In this document: positions 1 to 8,475 of the stretch, piece after piece
Position numbering within the stretch: position 1 is the first letter of the stretch
How the letters are laid out: each line of letters starts with the position of its first letter
DNA from: Sphingobacterium thalpophilum
Lineage (GTDB): Bacteria > Bacteroidota > Bacteroidia > Sphingobacteriales > Sphingobacteriaceae
NCBI GenBank assembly: GCA_945868825.1
Contig: CAMBMM010000001.1
Location: 62,001 to 126,000, forward strand
DNA: 64,000 nt
Reading direction: 5' to 3'
Made by a program: the position numbers and the translations under genes
Notes under the pieces: model-generated
What the model was told of the DNA's origin: nothing
The model's database searches: none
What the model saw: the letters and a program-made list of their open reading frames with translations, nothing else

Positions 1-2
1 CG

Positions 3-491
3 TATGGGCAATATACCCTTACCAAATCGAGCACCGATTCGGTTGATAAAGTCAACTTTAAAATGCTCGATGGTTCTTGGAATTTAAAAAAATCGAATGC
101 GAACAAAGCAATATTGCGTTTAAATCCCAATCCTATTTGGAGTATTAGGTTAGATATGGGAGCGGGTAAAGCTGATTTTGATTTATCGGCTTATAAATTA
201 GCTGATTTAACCATTGAAGGCGGAGCAGCCGCTTTTGAGGTAAAACTAGGACAGCCCTTAACGCTTACTACAGTTAGCGTAGATACAGGCGTAGCTGATG
301 TTAAGGTGTCTATTCCTGAAAATGCAGCTTGTCAAATTGAGTATGAAGGTGGTTTAACCAGTAAATCGTTCGAAGGATTTGATAAAAAAAGAGATGGTTT
401 GTATGAAAGTGCTAACTATGCCACAGCAGCTACCAAAATTCATATTAAACTAAACGGCGGTTTGTCGTCATTTAAAGTAAAACGCTATTAG
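3..491 (+). CDS. 5'-truncated toastrack-domain (LiaF C-terminal-like) protein
   Basis: The reading frame is open from the first base of the window to a TAG at 489-491, so the gene starts upstream and only about 162 C-terminal residues are visible. The visible part is a repeating beta-strand domain with a GAGKADFDLS stretch followed by alternating short strands (IEGGAAAFEVKLG, VDTGVADVKVSIP). This is the pattern of the toastrack/DUF2154-like C-terminal domain of LiaF-type envelope-stress proteins. No membrane segment lies in the visible part; in this family they sit at the N-terminus, which is outside the window. The next gene, an RDD membrane protein, begins 1 nt after the stop, so the two are probably co-transcribed and may share an envelope role (inference). 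Family assignment rests on strand pattern only. Confidence 0.6.
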   Translation, partial: YGQYTLTKSSTDSVDKVNFKMLDGSWNLKKSNANKAILRLNPNPIWSIRLDMGAGKADFDLSAYKLADLTIEGGAAAFEVKLGQPLTLTTVSVDTGVADVKVSIPENAACQIEYEGGLTSKSFEGFDKKRDGLYESANYATAATKIHIKLNGGLSSFKVKRY

Positions 492-492
492 T

Positions 493-1098
493 GTGCCTAC
501 ATTTTGGGTGGTTGAAAAAGGGAAACCCGCTGGTCCATTTTCACTCGATGAATTAAAAAATCGGTCAATAAAGCCCGAAACCTTTGTAAAGTCGGATACG
601 ATGGACGATTACAAAGAAGCGCACGAAATTCCTGCAATACGAGGCCTCTTGGGTTTTAAAGCTACCCTCGTACAGCCACAATATTTTGCTTCGCTTGATG
701 TTCGCCTATTGGCCATGGCTATTGATTATTTGCTGGTTTTTGGCATCTATAGCGTAGTGGCTTTAGTCTTACTATCTTTTGCAAATCAGCAGCTGGTTAA
801 AATTGCCATTGCCCTCTCGGGTATAGTAATTATTCCAATTGCACGTTCTGTTTATGCTGTTTTTATGGAGAGTTCAAAAAAACAAGCTACGCTTGGTAAA
901 CAATTATTGGGTATAAAAGTATGCGATGAAGAAGGTCGCAGCATTAGCTTAGGCCGGTCGCTTTTGCGCAACCTAGGCAAATGGCTAAGTACGCTCACCT
1001 TTGGTTTGGGCTATTTATTTGGTTTTTTCGACCGCAAACAACAATGTTTGCACGATAAATTAGCGGGCACCTTGGTGGTAAAAGAACGCTTACTTTAG
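493..1098 (+). CDS. GYF_2 + RDD-family membrane protein
   Basis: A 201-aa protein with a GTG start 1 nt after the previous stop. Residues 1-50 resemble the GYF_2/DUF4339 domain (FWVVEKGKPAGPFSLDEL), a short domain often fused to membrane proteins. Residues 63-200 look like an RDD domain: an Arg and an Asp in the first hydrophobic helix (about 71-95), a second helix at about 103-122, the typical TLGKQLLGIKV loop, a third hydrophobic stretch at about 161-178, and a CLHDKLAGT ending. RDD proteins are poorly characterised; some act in ion transport. The partner upstream is a toastrack protein. A class-level call is secure; the function is unknown. Confidence 0.75.
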   Translation: MPTFWVVEKGKPAGPFSLDELKNRSIKPETFVKSDTMDDYKEAHEIPAIRGLLGFKATLVQPQYFASLDVRLLAMAIDYLLVFGIYSVVALVLLSFANQQLVKIAIALSGIVIIPIARSVYAVFMESSKKQATLGKQLLGIKVCDEEGRSISLGRSLLRNLGKWLSTLTFGLGYLFGFFDRKQQCLHDKLAGTLVVKERLL

Positions 1099-1122
1099 GC
1101 TACATTGCATCGAACATTTTCT

Positions 1123-1130
1123 TATTTTTG
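1123..1130 (+). promoter_or_regulatory. -7 promoter box of ispG
   Basis: TATTTTTG matches the Bacteroidota sigma-ABfr -7 consensus TAnnTTTG exactly and ends 18 nt before the ispG ATG. No convincing -33 TTTG is seen at the right distance. Confidence 0.6.
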
Positions 1131-1148
1131 TTTTCATAACACACGTGC

Positions 1149-3110
1149 ATGAAGTCTACTAACTCCCCTGAACTAGCAGGAATATACTGTCCATCGCTCC
1201 TGCAATACAAGCGTTTTCTTACTAGAGAAGTGCATGTAGGAGATGTGGCTATGGGAGCTAACAATCCTATTCGTATACAAAGTATGACCACTACCGACAC
1301 CATGGACACCCAAGGAACGGTAGAACAATCTATTCGAATGATTGAGGCCGGTTGCGAATTGGTACGTATTACCGCACCTAGCATAAAAGAGGCTCAAAAT
1401 TTAGCCGAAATAAAAAAAGAATTGAGTAAAAAAGGGTATAAAACCCCTTTAGTGGCCGATATTCATTTTACCCCCAATGCCGCCGAGTTGGCTGCCCGTT
1501 TGGTAGAAAAAGTGCGCATTAATCCGGGTAATTATGCCGATAAAAAACGCTTTGAAACTATTGATTATACGCCCCAAGCTTACCAAGACGAATTAGAACG
1601 CATTTATAAAAAATTTGCGCCCCTAGTAGCTATTTGTAAAGAATATGGTACCGCCATGCGTATTGGCACCAACCACGGGTCTTTATCAGACCGTATTATG
1701 AGCCAATTTGGCGATACGCCACAAGGGATGGTAGAATCGGCAATGGAATTTATGCGCATTTGCGAAGATTTGAACTACCATAATTTGGTAATTTCTATGA
1801 AATCTAGCAATCCGCAAGTGATGGTGCAGGCTTACCGCTTATTGGTAAAAACCATGGTAGCCGAGGGGATGAATTATCCATTGCATTTAGGAGTTACCGA
1901 AGCCGGTGATGGCGAAGATGGCCGAATTAAATCTGCCGTAGGAATTGGTGCCTTATTAGAAGATGGCTTGGGCGATACCATTCGTGTATCGTTAACTGAA
2001 GATCCCGAGCTCGAGATTCCCGTGGCGCAAGATTTAGTAAGGCGCTATGCTCAGCGCAATCAAGTTACCGACCAAAGTTCAGCAATTACATTGCCTGCCG
2101 AATTTTCGCCCTTTAGCTATCAAAAAAGAGTTTCCGAAGAACTAAATACTTTTATTGGAGGGCACCAAGTGCCTCGGGTAATCATCGATTTATCTACAAA
2201 AAATTTAAAAGATCCGGCCGTATTATCTGATGTGGGCTATCTCTATTCGCCTATTTTAGATAAATATAGCATGGGCGAACAATCGGTTGATTTTGTTTAC
2301 CTAGCAGATCAATTACCTTCGTTTACCCTTCCCGGAAATTTAAAGCAGCTGTACCAGTATTCAACGTGGAACAAGTTGGTTAGTAAAGTGAATTGCCATC
2401 CCTTGTATAGTTTGCAAGAATATTTAACTGCGGAAGAAAAGTGCTCGGCACTCAATTTGGTAGAGTTGAGTTTGGCCGATATGCATAGCGATGCGTTTCA
2501 GCAAATTCAGTTAGATAAAACACTCGTTTTTGTGCTTACAAGCACCGCCGAAAATGCCATGCAAGAACAAAGGCAAGCATTTTTTCTGTTAGAACAAATA
2601 GGTGTAAAGGTGCCCGTAATTATCAAAAAAATCTATCCAAATTTAGCTGAAAACGAATTTCAATTGTACGCCGCTACCGATGCCGGAGCACTTTTACTGG
2701 ATGGTTTTGGCGATGGAATTTGGTTACATGCTCCGCAGCTTTCTCCTAAACTACTCCTTAGCACCTCGTTTGGTATTTTACAAGCTACGCGTTGTCGTAT
2801 TTCTAAAACCGAATATATTTCTTGTCCTAGTTGCGGACGTACTTTATTCGATTTGCAAGAAACCACCCAGCTTATCCGTAGCCGAACCGACCATTTAAAA
2901 GGTATTAAAATTGCTATTATGGGGTGTATCGTAAATGGTCCCGGCGAAATGGCCGATGCCGATTACGGCTATGTAGGTACCGGCCCCGGAAAAATTACTT
3001 TATACCGTGGTAAAGAGGTGGTTAAGAAAAATGTAAATACTGAAAATGCCCTCGATGAACTGATAGAGATTATTCGTGAAGACGGTAGTTGGGTGGAGCT
3101 TGCATTATAA
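1149..3110 (+). CDS. ispG: 4-hydroxy-3-methylbut-2-enyl-diphosphate synthase, long three-domain form
   Basis: IspG (GcpE) converts methylerythritol cyclodiphosphate to HMBPP, the penultimate step of the MEP isoprenoid pathway, using a 4Fe-4S cluster. This 653-aa protein is far longer than the roughly 370-aa E. coli enzyme. An N-terminal TIM barrel (about 25-310, with IRIQSMTTTDT and the RIGTNHGSL loop) is separated from the C-terminal Fe-S domain by about 220 extra residues. The cluster ligands are visible as C559 and C562 (CPSCGR), C593 and E600 (MGCIVNGPGE). The extra middle domain is known in Bacteroidota, Chlamydiae and plants. The ATG at 1149 follows a -7 box by a short leader. Isoprenoids made here feed undecaprenyl phosphate, which the MraY/MurG enzymes of the dcw cluster need. 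Confidence 0.96.
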   Translation: MKSTNSPELAGIYCPSLLQYKRFLTREVHVGDVAMGANNPIRIQSMTTTDTMDTQGTVEQSIRMIEAGCELVRITAPSIKEAQNLAEIKKELSKKGYKTPLVADIHFTPNAAELAARLVEKVRINPGNYADKKRFETIDYTPQAYQDELERIYKKFAPLVAICKEYGTAMRIGTNHGSLSDRIMSQFGDTPQGMVESAMEFMRICEDLNYHNLVISMKSSNPQVMVQAYRLLVKTMVAEGMNYPLHLGVTEAGDGEDGRIKSAVGIGALLEDGLGDTIRVSLTEDPELEIPVAQDLVRRYAQRNQVTDQSSAITLPAEFSPFSYQKRVSEELNTFIGGHQVPRVIIDLSTKNLKDPAVLSDVGYLYSPILDKYSMGEQSVDFVYLADQLPSFTLPGNLKQLYQYSTWNKLVSKVNCHPLYSLQEYLTAEEKCSALNLVELSLADMHSDAFQQIQLDKTLVFVLTSTAENAMQEQRQAFFLLEQIGVKVPVIIKKIYPNLAENEFQLYAATDAGALLLDGFGDGIWLHAPQLSPKLLLSTSFGILQATRCRISKTEYISCPSCGRTLFDLQETTQLIRSRTDHLKGIKIAIMGCIVNGPGEMADADYGYVGTGPGKITLYRGKEVVKKNVNTENALDELIEIIREDGSWVELAL

Positions 3111-3120
3111 AATTTTAGTT

Positions 3121-3193
3121 AAAAAGGCCTCATTGCAGTCCTTTTTAGCCAATTTATATCCATTCTAAATACCGTTGGTTTTACAAAGGACTG
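3121..3193. repeat. overlapping inverted repeats between ispG and hemA
   Basis: Two nested dyads fill this gap. AAAAAGG (3121-3127) pairs with CCTTTTT (3140-3146), a weak terminator-like hairpin after ispG. CAGTCCTTT (3136-3144) pairs perfectly with AAAGGACTG (3185-3193) across 40 nt, ending 23 nt before the hemA -7 box. The two structures share bases and are mutually exclusive. The second could be an operator; this is inference. Confidence 0.5.
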
Positions 3194-3216
3194 ACAGTTC
3201 CCCTCCTTCAATTTTC

Positions 3217-3224
3217 TATTTTTG
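3217..3224 (+). promoter_or_regulatory. -7 promoter box of hemA
   Basis: TATTTTTG, an exact TAnnTTTG match 18 nt upstream of the chosen TTG start of hemA at 3243. Its position rules out start codons further upstream, because they would lie inside the promoter. Confidence 0.6.
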
Positions 3225-3242
3225 TTTTGTCAAAAAACAGTC

Positions 3243-4460
3243 TTGAAGAATTTAAAAGTAATAGCCTTTACCCACAAAAAAGTCGATTTAAAAGACTTAG
3301 GGAAATTAGTGATCAGCGATGAGTTGATTGAAAGCTATTTGCTATCACTAAAAAACCAATTGGCCATTTCTGAAATCTTTTACATCAGTACCTGTAATCG
3401 CATTGAATTTGTATTTACTCATGAAGAGGCATTAAGCCCTTCATTTGTCGAAACTTTTCTGTCTACCTTGTCTATTGGGGCAGACATTGCTACATTGGCT
3501 TCACAAGCTGTTGTGTACGAAAGCGTAGAAGCCCTCAATCACTTATTTAGAGTATCCTGTTCCTTAGAAAGCTTGGTGGTAGGCGAAAAAGAAATTTTGG
3601 CCCAATTGCGTCAATCGTATGAAAAATGTAAAGCATTGGGTTTTACAGGCGATTACCTTCGATTAATAATGGATCAGGTGGTTAAAACCGCTAAATCGGT
3701 TTATACCGATACGCAAATTGCGTGTAACCCCATTTCGGTGGTATCTTTAGCTTACCGAGAATTACGAAAAGTAAATACCTTTACCAATGCCCGTGTACTG
3801 TTAGTGGGTGCTGGCGAAACCAATCAATTAATTGCCAAATATCTTCAAAAACATAAATATTCAAACTTTGTAGTATTTAATCGCACTTTATCTAAAGCAC
3901 AGGCTTTAGCTGCCGATTTAAATGGGGAAGCTTTTCCGCTAGAAGATTTATCAACCTATAGCAAAGGGTTTGATATTTTAATTACGTGTACAAGTTCTGT
4001 AGAACCCATTATTACTCCTGAAGTTTATACTAATTTATTGGCTGGAGATACCGATAAAAAACTGGTTTTAGATTTAGCCATACCAAACGATACCCATCCG
4101 GATGTGTTGAAAAACAACTCTATTCATTTCATCGAAGTACATGGCCTGCAAGAAGTTGCCGAGTGGAATAAGCAAGAACGTTACCACGAATTGGTAAATG
4201 CCGAAAAAATTATTGAGCATCACCTCCAAGATTTCAAACAAATTTTAAAACAGCGCCGTGTTGAATTAGCCATGCGCCAAGTGCCAGAGCGGATTAAAGA
4301 AATAAAAGAAACGGCAATGAACTCAGTTTTTGCCGCAGATATACAGAATTTAGATCCCAATTCTCTACTAGTACTCGAAAAAGTAATTGCCTATATGGAG
4401 AAAAAATACATCAGCGTGCCGATGGTAATGGCCAAAGAAATTTTGGTAGATAACTGCTAA
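3243..4460 (+). CDS. hemA: glutamyl-tRNA reductase
   Basis: Reduces glutamyl-tRNA(Glu) to glutamate-1-semialdehyde with NADPH, the first committed step of C5-pathway tetrapyrrole synthesis. The 405-aa protein shows the catalytic Cys51 in STCNRIEF, the VVGEKEILAQLRQ substrate-domain signature, and a Rossmann domain (LLVGAGETNQLIAKYL, about 190-330) followed by a C-terminal dimerisation helix. I chose TTG at 3243 (MKNLKVIAF) because family members start this way and the frame upstream runs into the -7 box at 3217-3224. It leads the haem operon; HemL, which takes its unstable product, is encoded three genes downstream. The inverted repeat at 3136-3193 lies just upstream and may regulate entry into the pathway. 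Confidence 0.95.
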   Translation: MKNLKVIAFTHKKVDLKDLGKLVISDELIESYLLSLKNQLAISEIFYISTCNRIEFVFTHEEALSPSFVETFLSTLSIGADIATLASQAVVYESVEALNHLFRVSCSLESLVVGEKEILAQLRQSYEKCKALGFTGDYLRLIMDQVVKTAKSVYTDTQIACNPISVVSLAYRELRKVNTFTNARVLLVGAGETNQLIAKYLQKHKYSNFVVFNRTLSKAQALAADLNGEAFPLEDLSTYSKGFDILITCTSSVEPIITPEVYTNLLAGDTDKKLVLDLAIPNDTHPDVLKNNSIHFIEVHGLQEVAEWNKQERYHELVNAEKIIEHHLQDFKQILKQRRVELAMRQVPERIKEIKETAMNSVFAADIQNLDPNSLLVLEKVIAYMEKKYISVPMVMAKEILVDNC

Positions 4461-4501
4461 TTTTCACCATTTTAATAACTTAATCCATTCATCCGTTTTT
4501 C

Positions 4502-6103
4502 ATGAAAGCTAACTCCTTAAAATATCCTTTAATTATTGGAACTCGGGGTAGCGATTTAGCGCTTTGGCAAGCTAATTTTGTGAAAAATAGTTTGGCTGAA
4601 ATAGGTATTGCTGCTGAATTAAAAATTATTAAAACCCAAGGCGATACTATTTTAAACTTGCGTTTAGATAAACTAGAAGGAAAAGGTTTTTTTACTAAGG
4701 AGTTAGAAGAAGAACTGCTAAACGGGAACATTGATATCGCGGTACATTCTCATAAAGATTTACCCACCACCCATCCTGCTGGCTTAATCATTGCCGCCGT
4801 TTCCGATCGGGAAGATCCTTCAGAATTACTTCTAATATTGAAAGATTGTGTAGATGTACAGCAAAAGTTATCGGTTAAGTTTGGTGGTACAGTAGGTACC
4901 TCTTCTAACCGCCGAAAGGCACAATTGTTGGCTTTTTGTCCCGATCTAGAGGTGGAAGATTTACGGGGAAATGTGCCTACCCGTATACAAAAACTTCGCG
5001 ATGAAGATTACGATGCCATTATGATTGCCAAAGCAGGGGTCAGCCGTTTGGGTATCGATTTAAGTGAATTTTACGTAGAGGAATTAGATCCTATGGAATT
5101 TATTCCGGCACCTGCACAAGGCGTGTTGGCTATCCAAATACGTGAAAATGATACCGATTTAGCTGAATTATTAAAACCTTTGCATAATGCTTCGGTAGCC
5201 AAAGAAATTGCTGTGGAACGTAAAGTATTGCAACTATTTGAAGGCGGTTGCCACATGCCCCTAGGCTGCTATTGCAGAAAAGAAGGCAATATCTACGAAG
5301 TATGGACTTCTAAAGCTGTAGATGGCGATGATTTTCCAGATAGATTGTTTTTATCGGCAAGCAGCACCAAAGGCCTAGCCGAGGAAATTGTAGCTAAATT
5401 TAATCCGGATCGAAAATTTCCGAGCAATGTGTTTATTAGCAGAATGCTGCCCGAAACCAGCTACTTCCGCAAAGCCTTAGAAAAATATCAAATCCAATTA
5501 GACGACCGCTCTTTAATTAAAATTTTTCCAATTATTAATAAACTCGATCCCTTTATTTTAAAACGAGTAAATTGGGTCTTTTTTAGCAGTAAAAATGCCA
5601 TTGAATGTTTCTTTTCATTATCTCCTCAATTGCCTAAAAAAGTAAAATATGGCGTAATTGGCCGTGCCTCCGAAGAAATGTTACGACGCTACGACATTGT
5701 GCCCGATTTTAATGGCGAAGAAGATGGCATTGATACCCAAGATATTGCCAAAGATTTTTCCAAATTGGCCAACGGCAGCACCGTACTTTTCCCAGGAGCA
5801 AAAGATTCGTTGCGCACTATACAGCAAGCGCTAAACAAAGCAACTAAAATTATTGATTTACCGGTTTACGAAACCGAAATGGATGAAAATTGCGATCCAT
5901 CTGCTGCCGAAGTTTTGGTATTTACCAGCCCCTCAAACGTAGATGCCTACTTTACCAATAACCTACTTGAGCCAGGTCAGCAAGTTATTTGCATTGGCAA
6001 ATCAACTGGCAAAAAGTTCGATCAAATGAATGTAAACTATACCTTACCCTACTCTCCAGACGAAATTGGTTTGGCAGAAGCGGTGTTTGGTTTAACTTAT
6101 TAA
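4502..6103 (+). CDS. hemC-hemD: fused porphobilinogen deaminase / uroporphyrinogen-III synthase
   Basis: One 533-aa frame holds two consecutive enzymes. Residues 1 to about 300 are HemC, which joins four porphobilinogens into hydroxymethylbilane: GTRGSDLALWQ at the N-terminus, HSHKDLPTTHP, GTSSNRRKAQL, and the dipyrromethane-cofactor cysteine C250 in FEGGCHMPLG. Residues about 312-533 are a HemD-like domain that cyclises the product to uroporphyrinogen III: VFISR start, WVFFSSKNAIECF, VLFPGAKDSLRTIQ, VFTSPSNVDAYF. HemD is weakly conserved everywhere, so that half rests on fold pattern and position. No internal stop or shift separates the halves. Fusion would channel the labile linear tetrapyrrole. 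hemB begins 2 nt after the stop. Confidence 0.93.
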   Translation: MKANSLKYPLIIGTRGSDLALWQANFVKNSLAEIGIAAELKIIKTQGDTILNLRLDKLEGKGFFTKELEEELLNGNIDIAVHSHKDLPTTHPAGLIIAAVSDREDPSELLLILKDCVDVQQKLSVKFGGTVGTSSNRRKAQLLAFCPDLEVEDLRGNVPTRIQKLRDEDYDAIMIAKAGVSRLGIDLSEFYVEELDPMEFIPAPAQGVLAIQIRENDTDLAELLKPLHNASVAKEIAVERKVLQLFEGGCHMPLGCYCRKEGNIYEVWTSKAVDGDDFPDRLFLSASSTKGLAEEIVAKFNPDRKFPSNVFISRMLPETSYFRKALEKYQIQLDDRSLIKIFPIINKLDPFILKRVNWVFFSSKNAIECFFSLSPQLPKKVKYGVIGRASEEMLRRYDIVPDFNGEEDGIDTQDIAKDFSKLANGSTVLFPGAKDSLRTIQQALNKATKIIDLPVYETEMDENCDPSAAEVLVFTSPSNVDAYFTNNLLEPGQQVICIGKSTGKKFDQMNVNYTLPYSPDEIGLAEAVFGLTY

Positions 6104-6105
6104 AC

Positions 6106-7074
6106 ATGCTTATACGCCCCAGAAGATTACGTAAAAACCCCATTATACGGGAATTAGTAGCCGAAACACGCTTATCAAAAGACATGTTTGTGTACCCGTA
6201 TTTCGTGGTGCCGGGTAAGGGTGTAAAACATCCCATCGATGCTATGCCGGGTATTTTTCATTTCTCTGTAGACATGTTGGTGAAAGATGTAGCCGAGGGT
6301 TTAAAATTTGGGTTAAACAAGGTACTATTATTTGGCGTTGGAGAGAATAAATGTGAAGATGCCAGCTCTGCCTACCACCACGATTCATTGGTGGCCCAAG
6401 CCGTTCGTGAATTAAAAAAAGCTTTTGGCGAAGATATTTACGTGATTACCGACGTGTGTACCTGTGCCTATACTACACATGGGCATTGCGGTATTTTGCA
6501 CAACGATTATGTACAAAACGATGAAACCGTAGCCATTTTGGCTAAAATGGCCTTGGCGCATGCACAAGCTGGCGCTGATATGGTTGCCCCATCAGATATG
6601 ATGGACGGCCGAGTGTGTGCCATTCGCGATTTGTTGGATGAACACCAATTCGTAAACACCGCCATCATGAGCTATAGCATCAAATTTGCATCGGCCTATT
6701 ATGGTCCTTTCCGCGAAGCAGCCGATTCGGCGCCAAGCAAAGGCGATCGTAAAGCTTATCAAATGGATTTTCGCAACCCCAATGAAATGATGCGGGAAGC
6801 ATTTTTAGACGAAGATGAAGGTGCCGATATTTTAATGGTAAAACCAGCTTTGGCTTATTTAGATGTGATTCAAAACTTAAGTCAACAAACGCAATTGCCG
6901 GTGGCTTGCTACAACGTTTCGGGCGAATATAGCATGGTAAAAGCAGCCGCACAAGCAGGTTGGATTGATGCTCAAAAGGTGATTATGGAAAACATGTTTG
7001 CCTTTAGCCGTGCCGGTGCAAACATCATCATTACCTATCACGCCCGAGAAATCTTAGAAAATAACTGGTTATAA
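6106..7074 (+). CDS. hemB: delta-aminolevulinic acid dehydratase (porphobilinogen synthase)
   Basis: Condenses two 5-aminolevulinate molecules to porphobilinogen. The 322-aa protein starts at ATG 6106 (MLIRPRRLRKNP, the usual N-terminus); the frame stays open upstream but only inside hemCD. Zinc-site cysteines C118, C120 and C128 are present (DVCTCAYTTHGHCG), so this is a Zn-dependent form. The two Schiff-base lysine regions are visible in SIKFASAYYGPF and MVKPALAYLD. It sits 2 nt after hemCD and 25 nt before hemL, so co-transcription is nearly certain. The biochemical order (HemA, HemL, HemB, HemCD, HemE) is not the gene order. Confidence 0.96.
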   Translation: MLIRPRRLRKNPIIRELVAETRLSKDMFVYPYFVVPGKGVKHPIDAMPGIFHFSVDMLVKDVAEGLKFGLNKVLLFGVGENKCEDASSAYHHDSLVAQAVRELKKAFGEDIYVITDVCTCAYTTHGHCGILHNDYVQNDETVAILAKMALAHAQAGADMVAPSDMMDGRVCAIRDLLDEHQFVNTAIMSYSIKFASAYYGPFREAADSAPSKGDRKAYQMDFRNPNEMMREAFLDEDEGADILMVKPALAYLDVIQNLSQQTQLPVACYNVSGEYSMVKAAAQAGWIDAQKVIMENMFAFSRAGANIIITYHAREILENNWL

Positions 7075-7099
7075 GCCCCGTTATATTAAAAAACAAATT

Positions 7100-8473
7100 A
7101 TGGCCAATTTTTTATCCAAGTTATTCTCAAAAAAGGAAGAAGTAAGCATACCTATTTTTCACGCCGATAAACCGGATATAAGCCGAGATCGGTCCGCTGA
7201 ATTATTCGAAAAAGCTAAAAATTATTTTCCGGGTGGCGTAAATAGCCCAGTAAGAGCATTTAAATCGGTTTACGGTACGCCACTTTTTATTGAGAAAGGC
7301 GACGGGTGTCGTTTATGGGACGCCGATGGAAATGAATTTATTGATTTTTGTTGTTCTTGGGGTCCGCTTATTTTAGGACATAACCATCCAGCCGTTCGCG
7401 AAAAAGTAACTGAAGTGATGCAAAAAGGCATGAGCTTTGGTGCGCCAACTGCACTAGAAAACGAATTGGCCGAATTAATTCTAAGTCATAATAAATATTT
7501 GGAAAAAATTCGTTTCGTAAGTTCAGGTACCGAAGCCGTAATGTCGGCCATTCGTTTGGCTAGAGGGTACACTAAACGAGATAAAATTTTAAAGTTTGAA
7601 GGCTGTTACCACGGCCACGTAGATAGTTTATTGGTAAAAGCGGGTTCGGGTTTGGTTACTTTTGGCGAAACTTCATCGGCCGGTATCCCAAAATCTTTTG
7701 CCGACGAAACCATTGTGGTTCCATTAAACGACCAAAAAGCAGTTAAAGAAGCCTTTAAACGATTTAAAAATCAACTAGCAGCTATTATTATTGAAGGCGT
7801 TCCGGCAAATAATGGCCTTTTAATTCAGGATAAAGCCTTTGTACATTTCTTAAGAGATATTTGCACCAAAAACAAAAGCTTATTAATTTTTGATGAGGTA
7901 ATAACAGGCTTTCGCATAGGTTTTGAGGGCGCTGCTGGGTATTATGAGGTGCAGCCCGATATTATAACCTATGGTAAAATAGTTGGGGGAGGGTTACCGG
8001 TAGGAGTTTATGGTGCTTCGGCGGCCATAATGAGTCATATTTCACCCGAGGGTGCGGTCTACCAAGCTGGGACCCTTTCGGGTAATCCGGTGGCTATGGC
8101 GGCGGGTATTGCCCAATTATCTGAATTGGCAAAGCCAGGCTTTTATAAAGATTTAAACGCCAAAACCCAAGAGTTTGTAGAATCTATTCAACGTTATGCC
8201 GATACGCATAACTTTGCTTTTAAAGTGTTTACTATTGGTTCTATTTTCTGGTTTGCCTTTACTAAAAAAGACATTAAAACAGCGGAGGCTATTGATCCGG
8301 CTAGCATGGATGAATTTAAAATCATGCACCGCGAATTGTTAAATCGTGGTATTTACATGGGTCCATCGGGTTACGAAGTGGGCTTTGTTTCGGCGGCACA
8401 TACCAAAATTGATTTAGAGAAGGCAAAAAGGGCTATCTTTGAAAGTTTAGACATTGTTTTTAGAAAGAAATAA
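7100..8473 (+). CDS. hemL: glutamate-1-semialdehyde 2,1-aminomutase
   Basis: PLP enzyme that converts glutamate-1-semialdehyde to 5-aminolevulinate. The 457-aa protein carries the class III aminotransferase pattern: PGGVNSPVRAF near the N-terminus, FVSSGTEAVMSAIRLAR, KFEGCYHGHVDSLL, LIFDEVITGFR, and the PLP lysine K293 in TYGKIVGGGLP. It has about 25 more residues at the N-terminus than typical HemL (MANFLSKLFSKKEE). This is either a real basic extension or an over-called start, but ATG 7100 is the only sensible start after hemB. The histidine kinase gene follows after 2 nt. Confidence 0.95.
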   Translation: MANFLSKLFSKKEEVSIPIFHADKPDISRDRSAELFEKAKNYFPGGVNSPVRAFKSVYGTPLFIEKGDGCRLWDADGNEFIDFCCSWGPLILGHNHPAVREKVTEVMQKGMSFGAPTALENELAELILSHNKYLEKIRFVSSGTEAVMSAIRLARGYTKRDKILKFEGCYHGHVDSLLVKAGSGLVTFGETSSAGIPKSFADETIVVPLNDQKAVKEAFKRFKNQLAAIIIEGVPANNGLLIQDKAFVHFLRDICTKNKSLLIFDEVITGFRIGFEGAAGYYEVQPDIITYGKIVGGGLPVGVYGASAAIMSHISPEGAVYQAGTLSGNPVAMAAGIAQLSELAKPGFYKDLNAKTQEFVESIQRYADTHNFAFKVFTIGSIFWFAFTKKDIKTAEAIDPASMDEFKIMHRELLNRGIYMGPSGYEVGFVSAAHTKIDLEKAKRAIFESLDIVFRKK

Positions 8474-8475
8474 GC

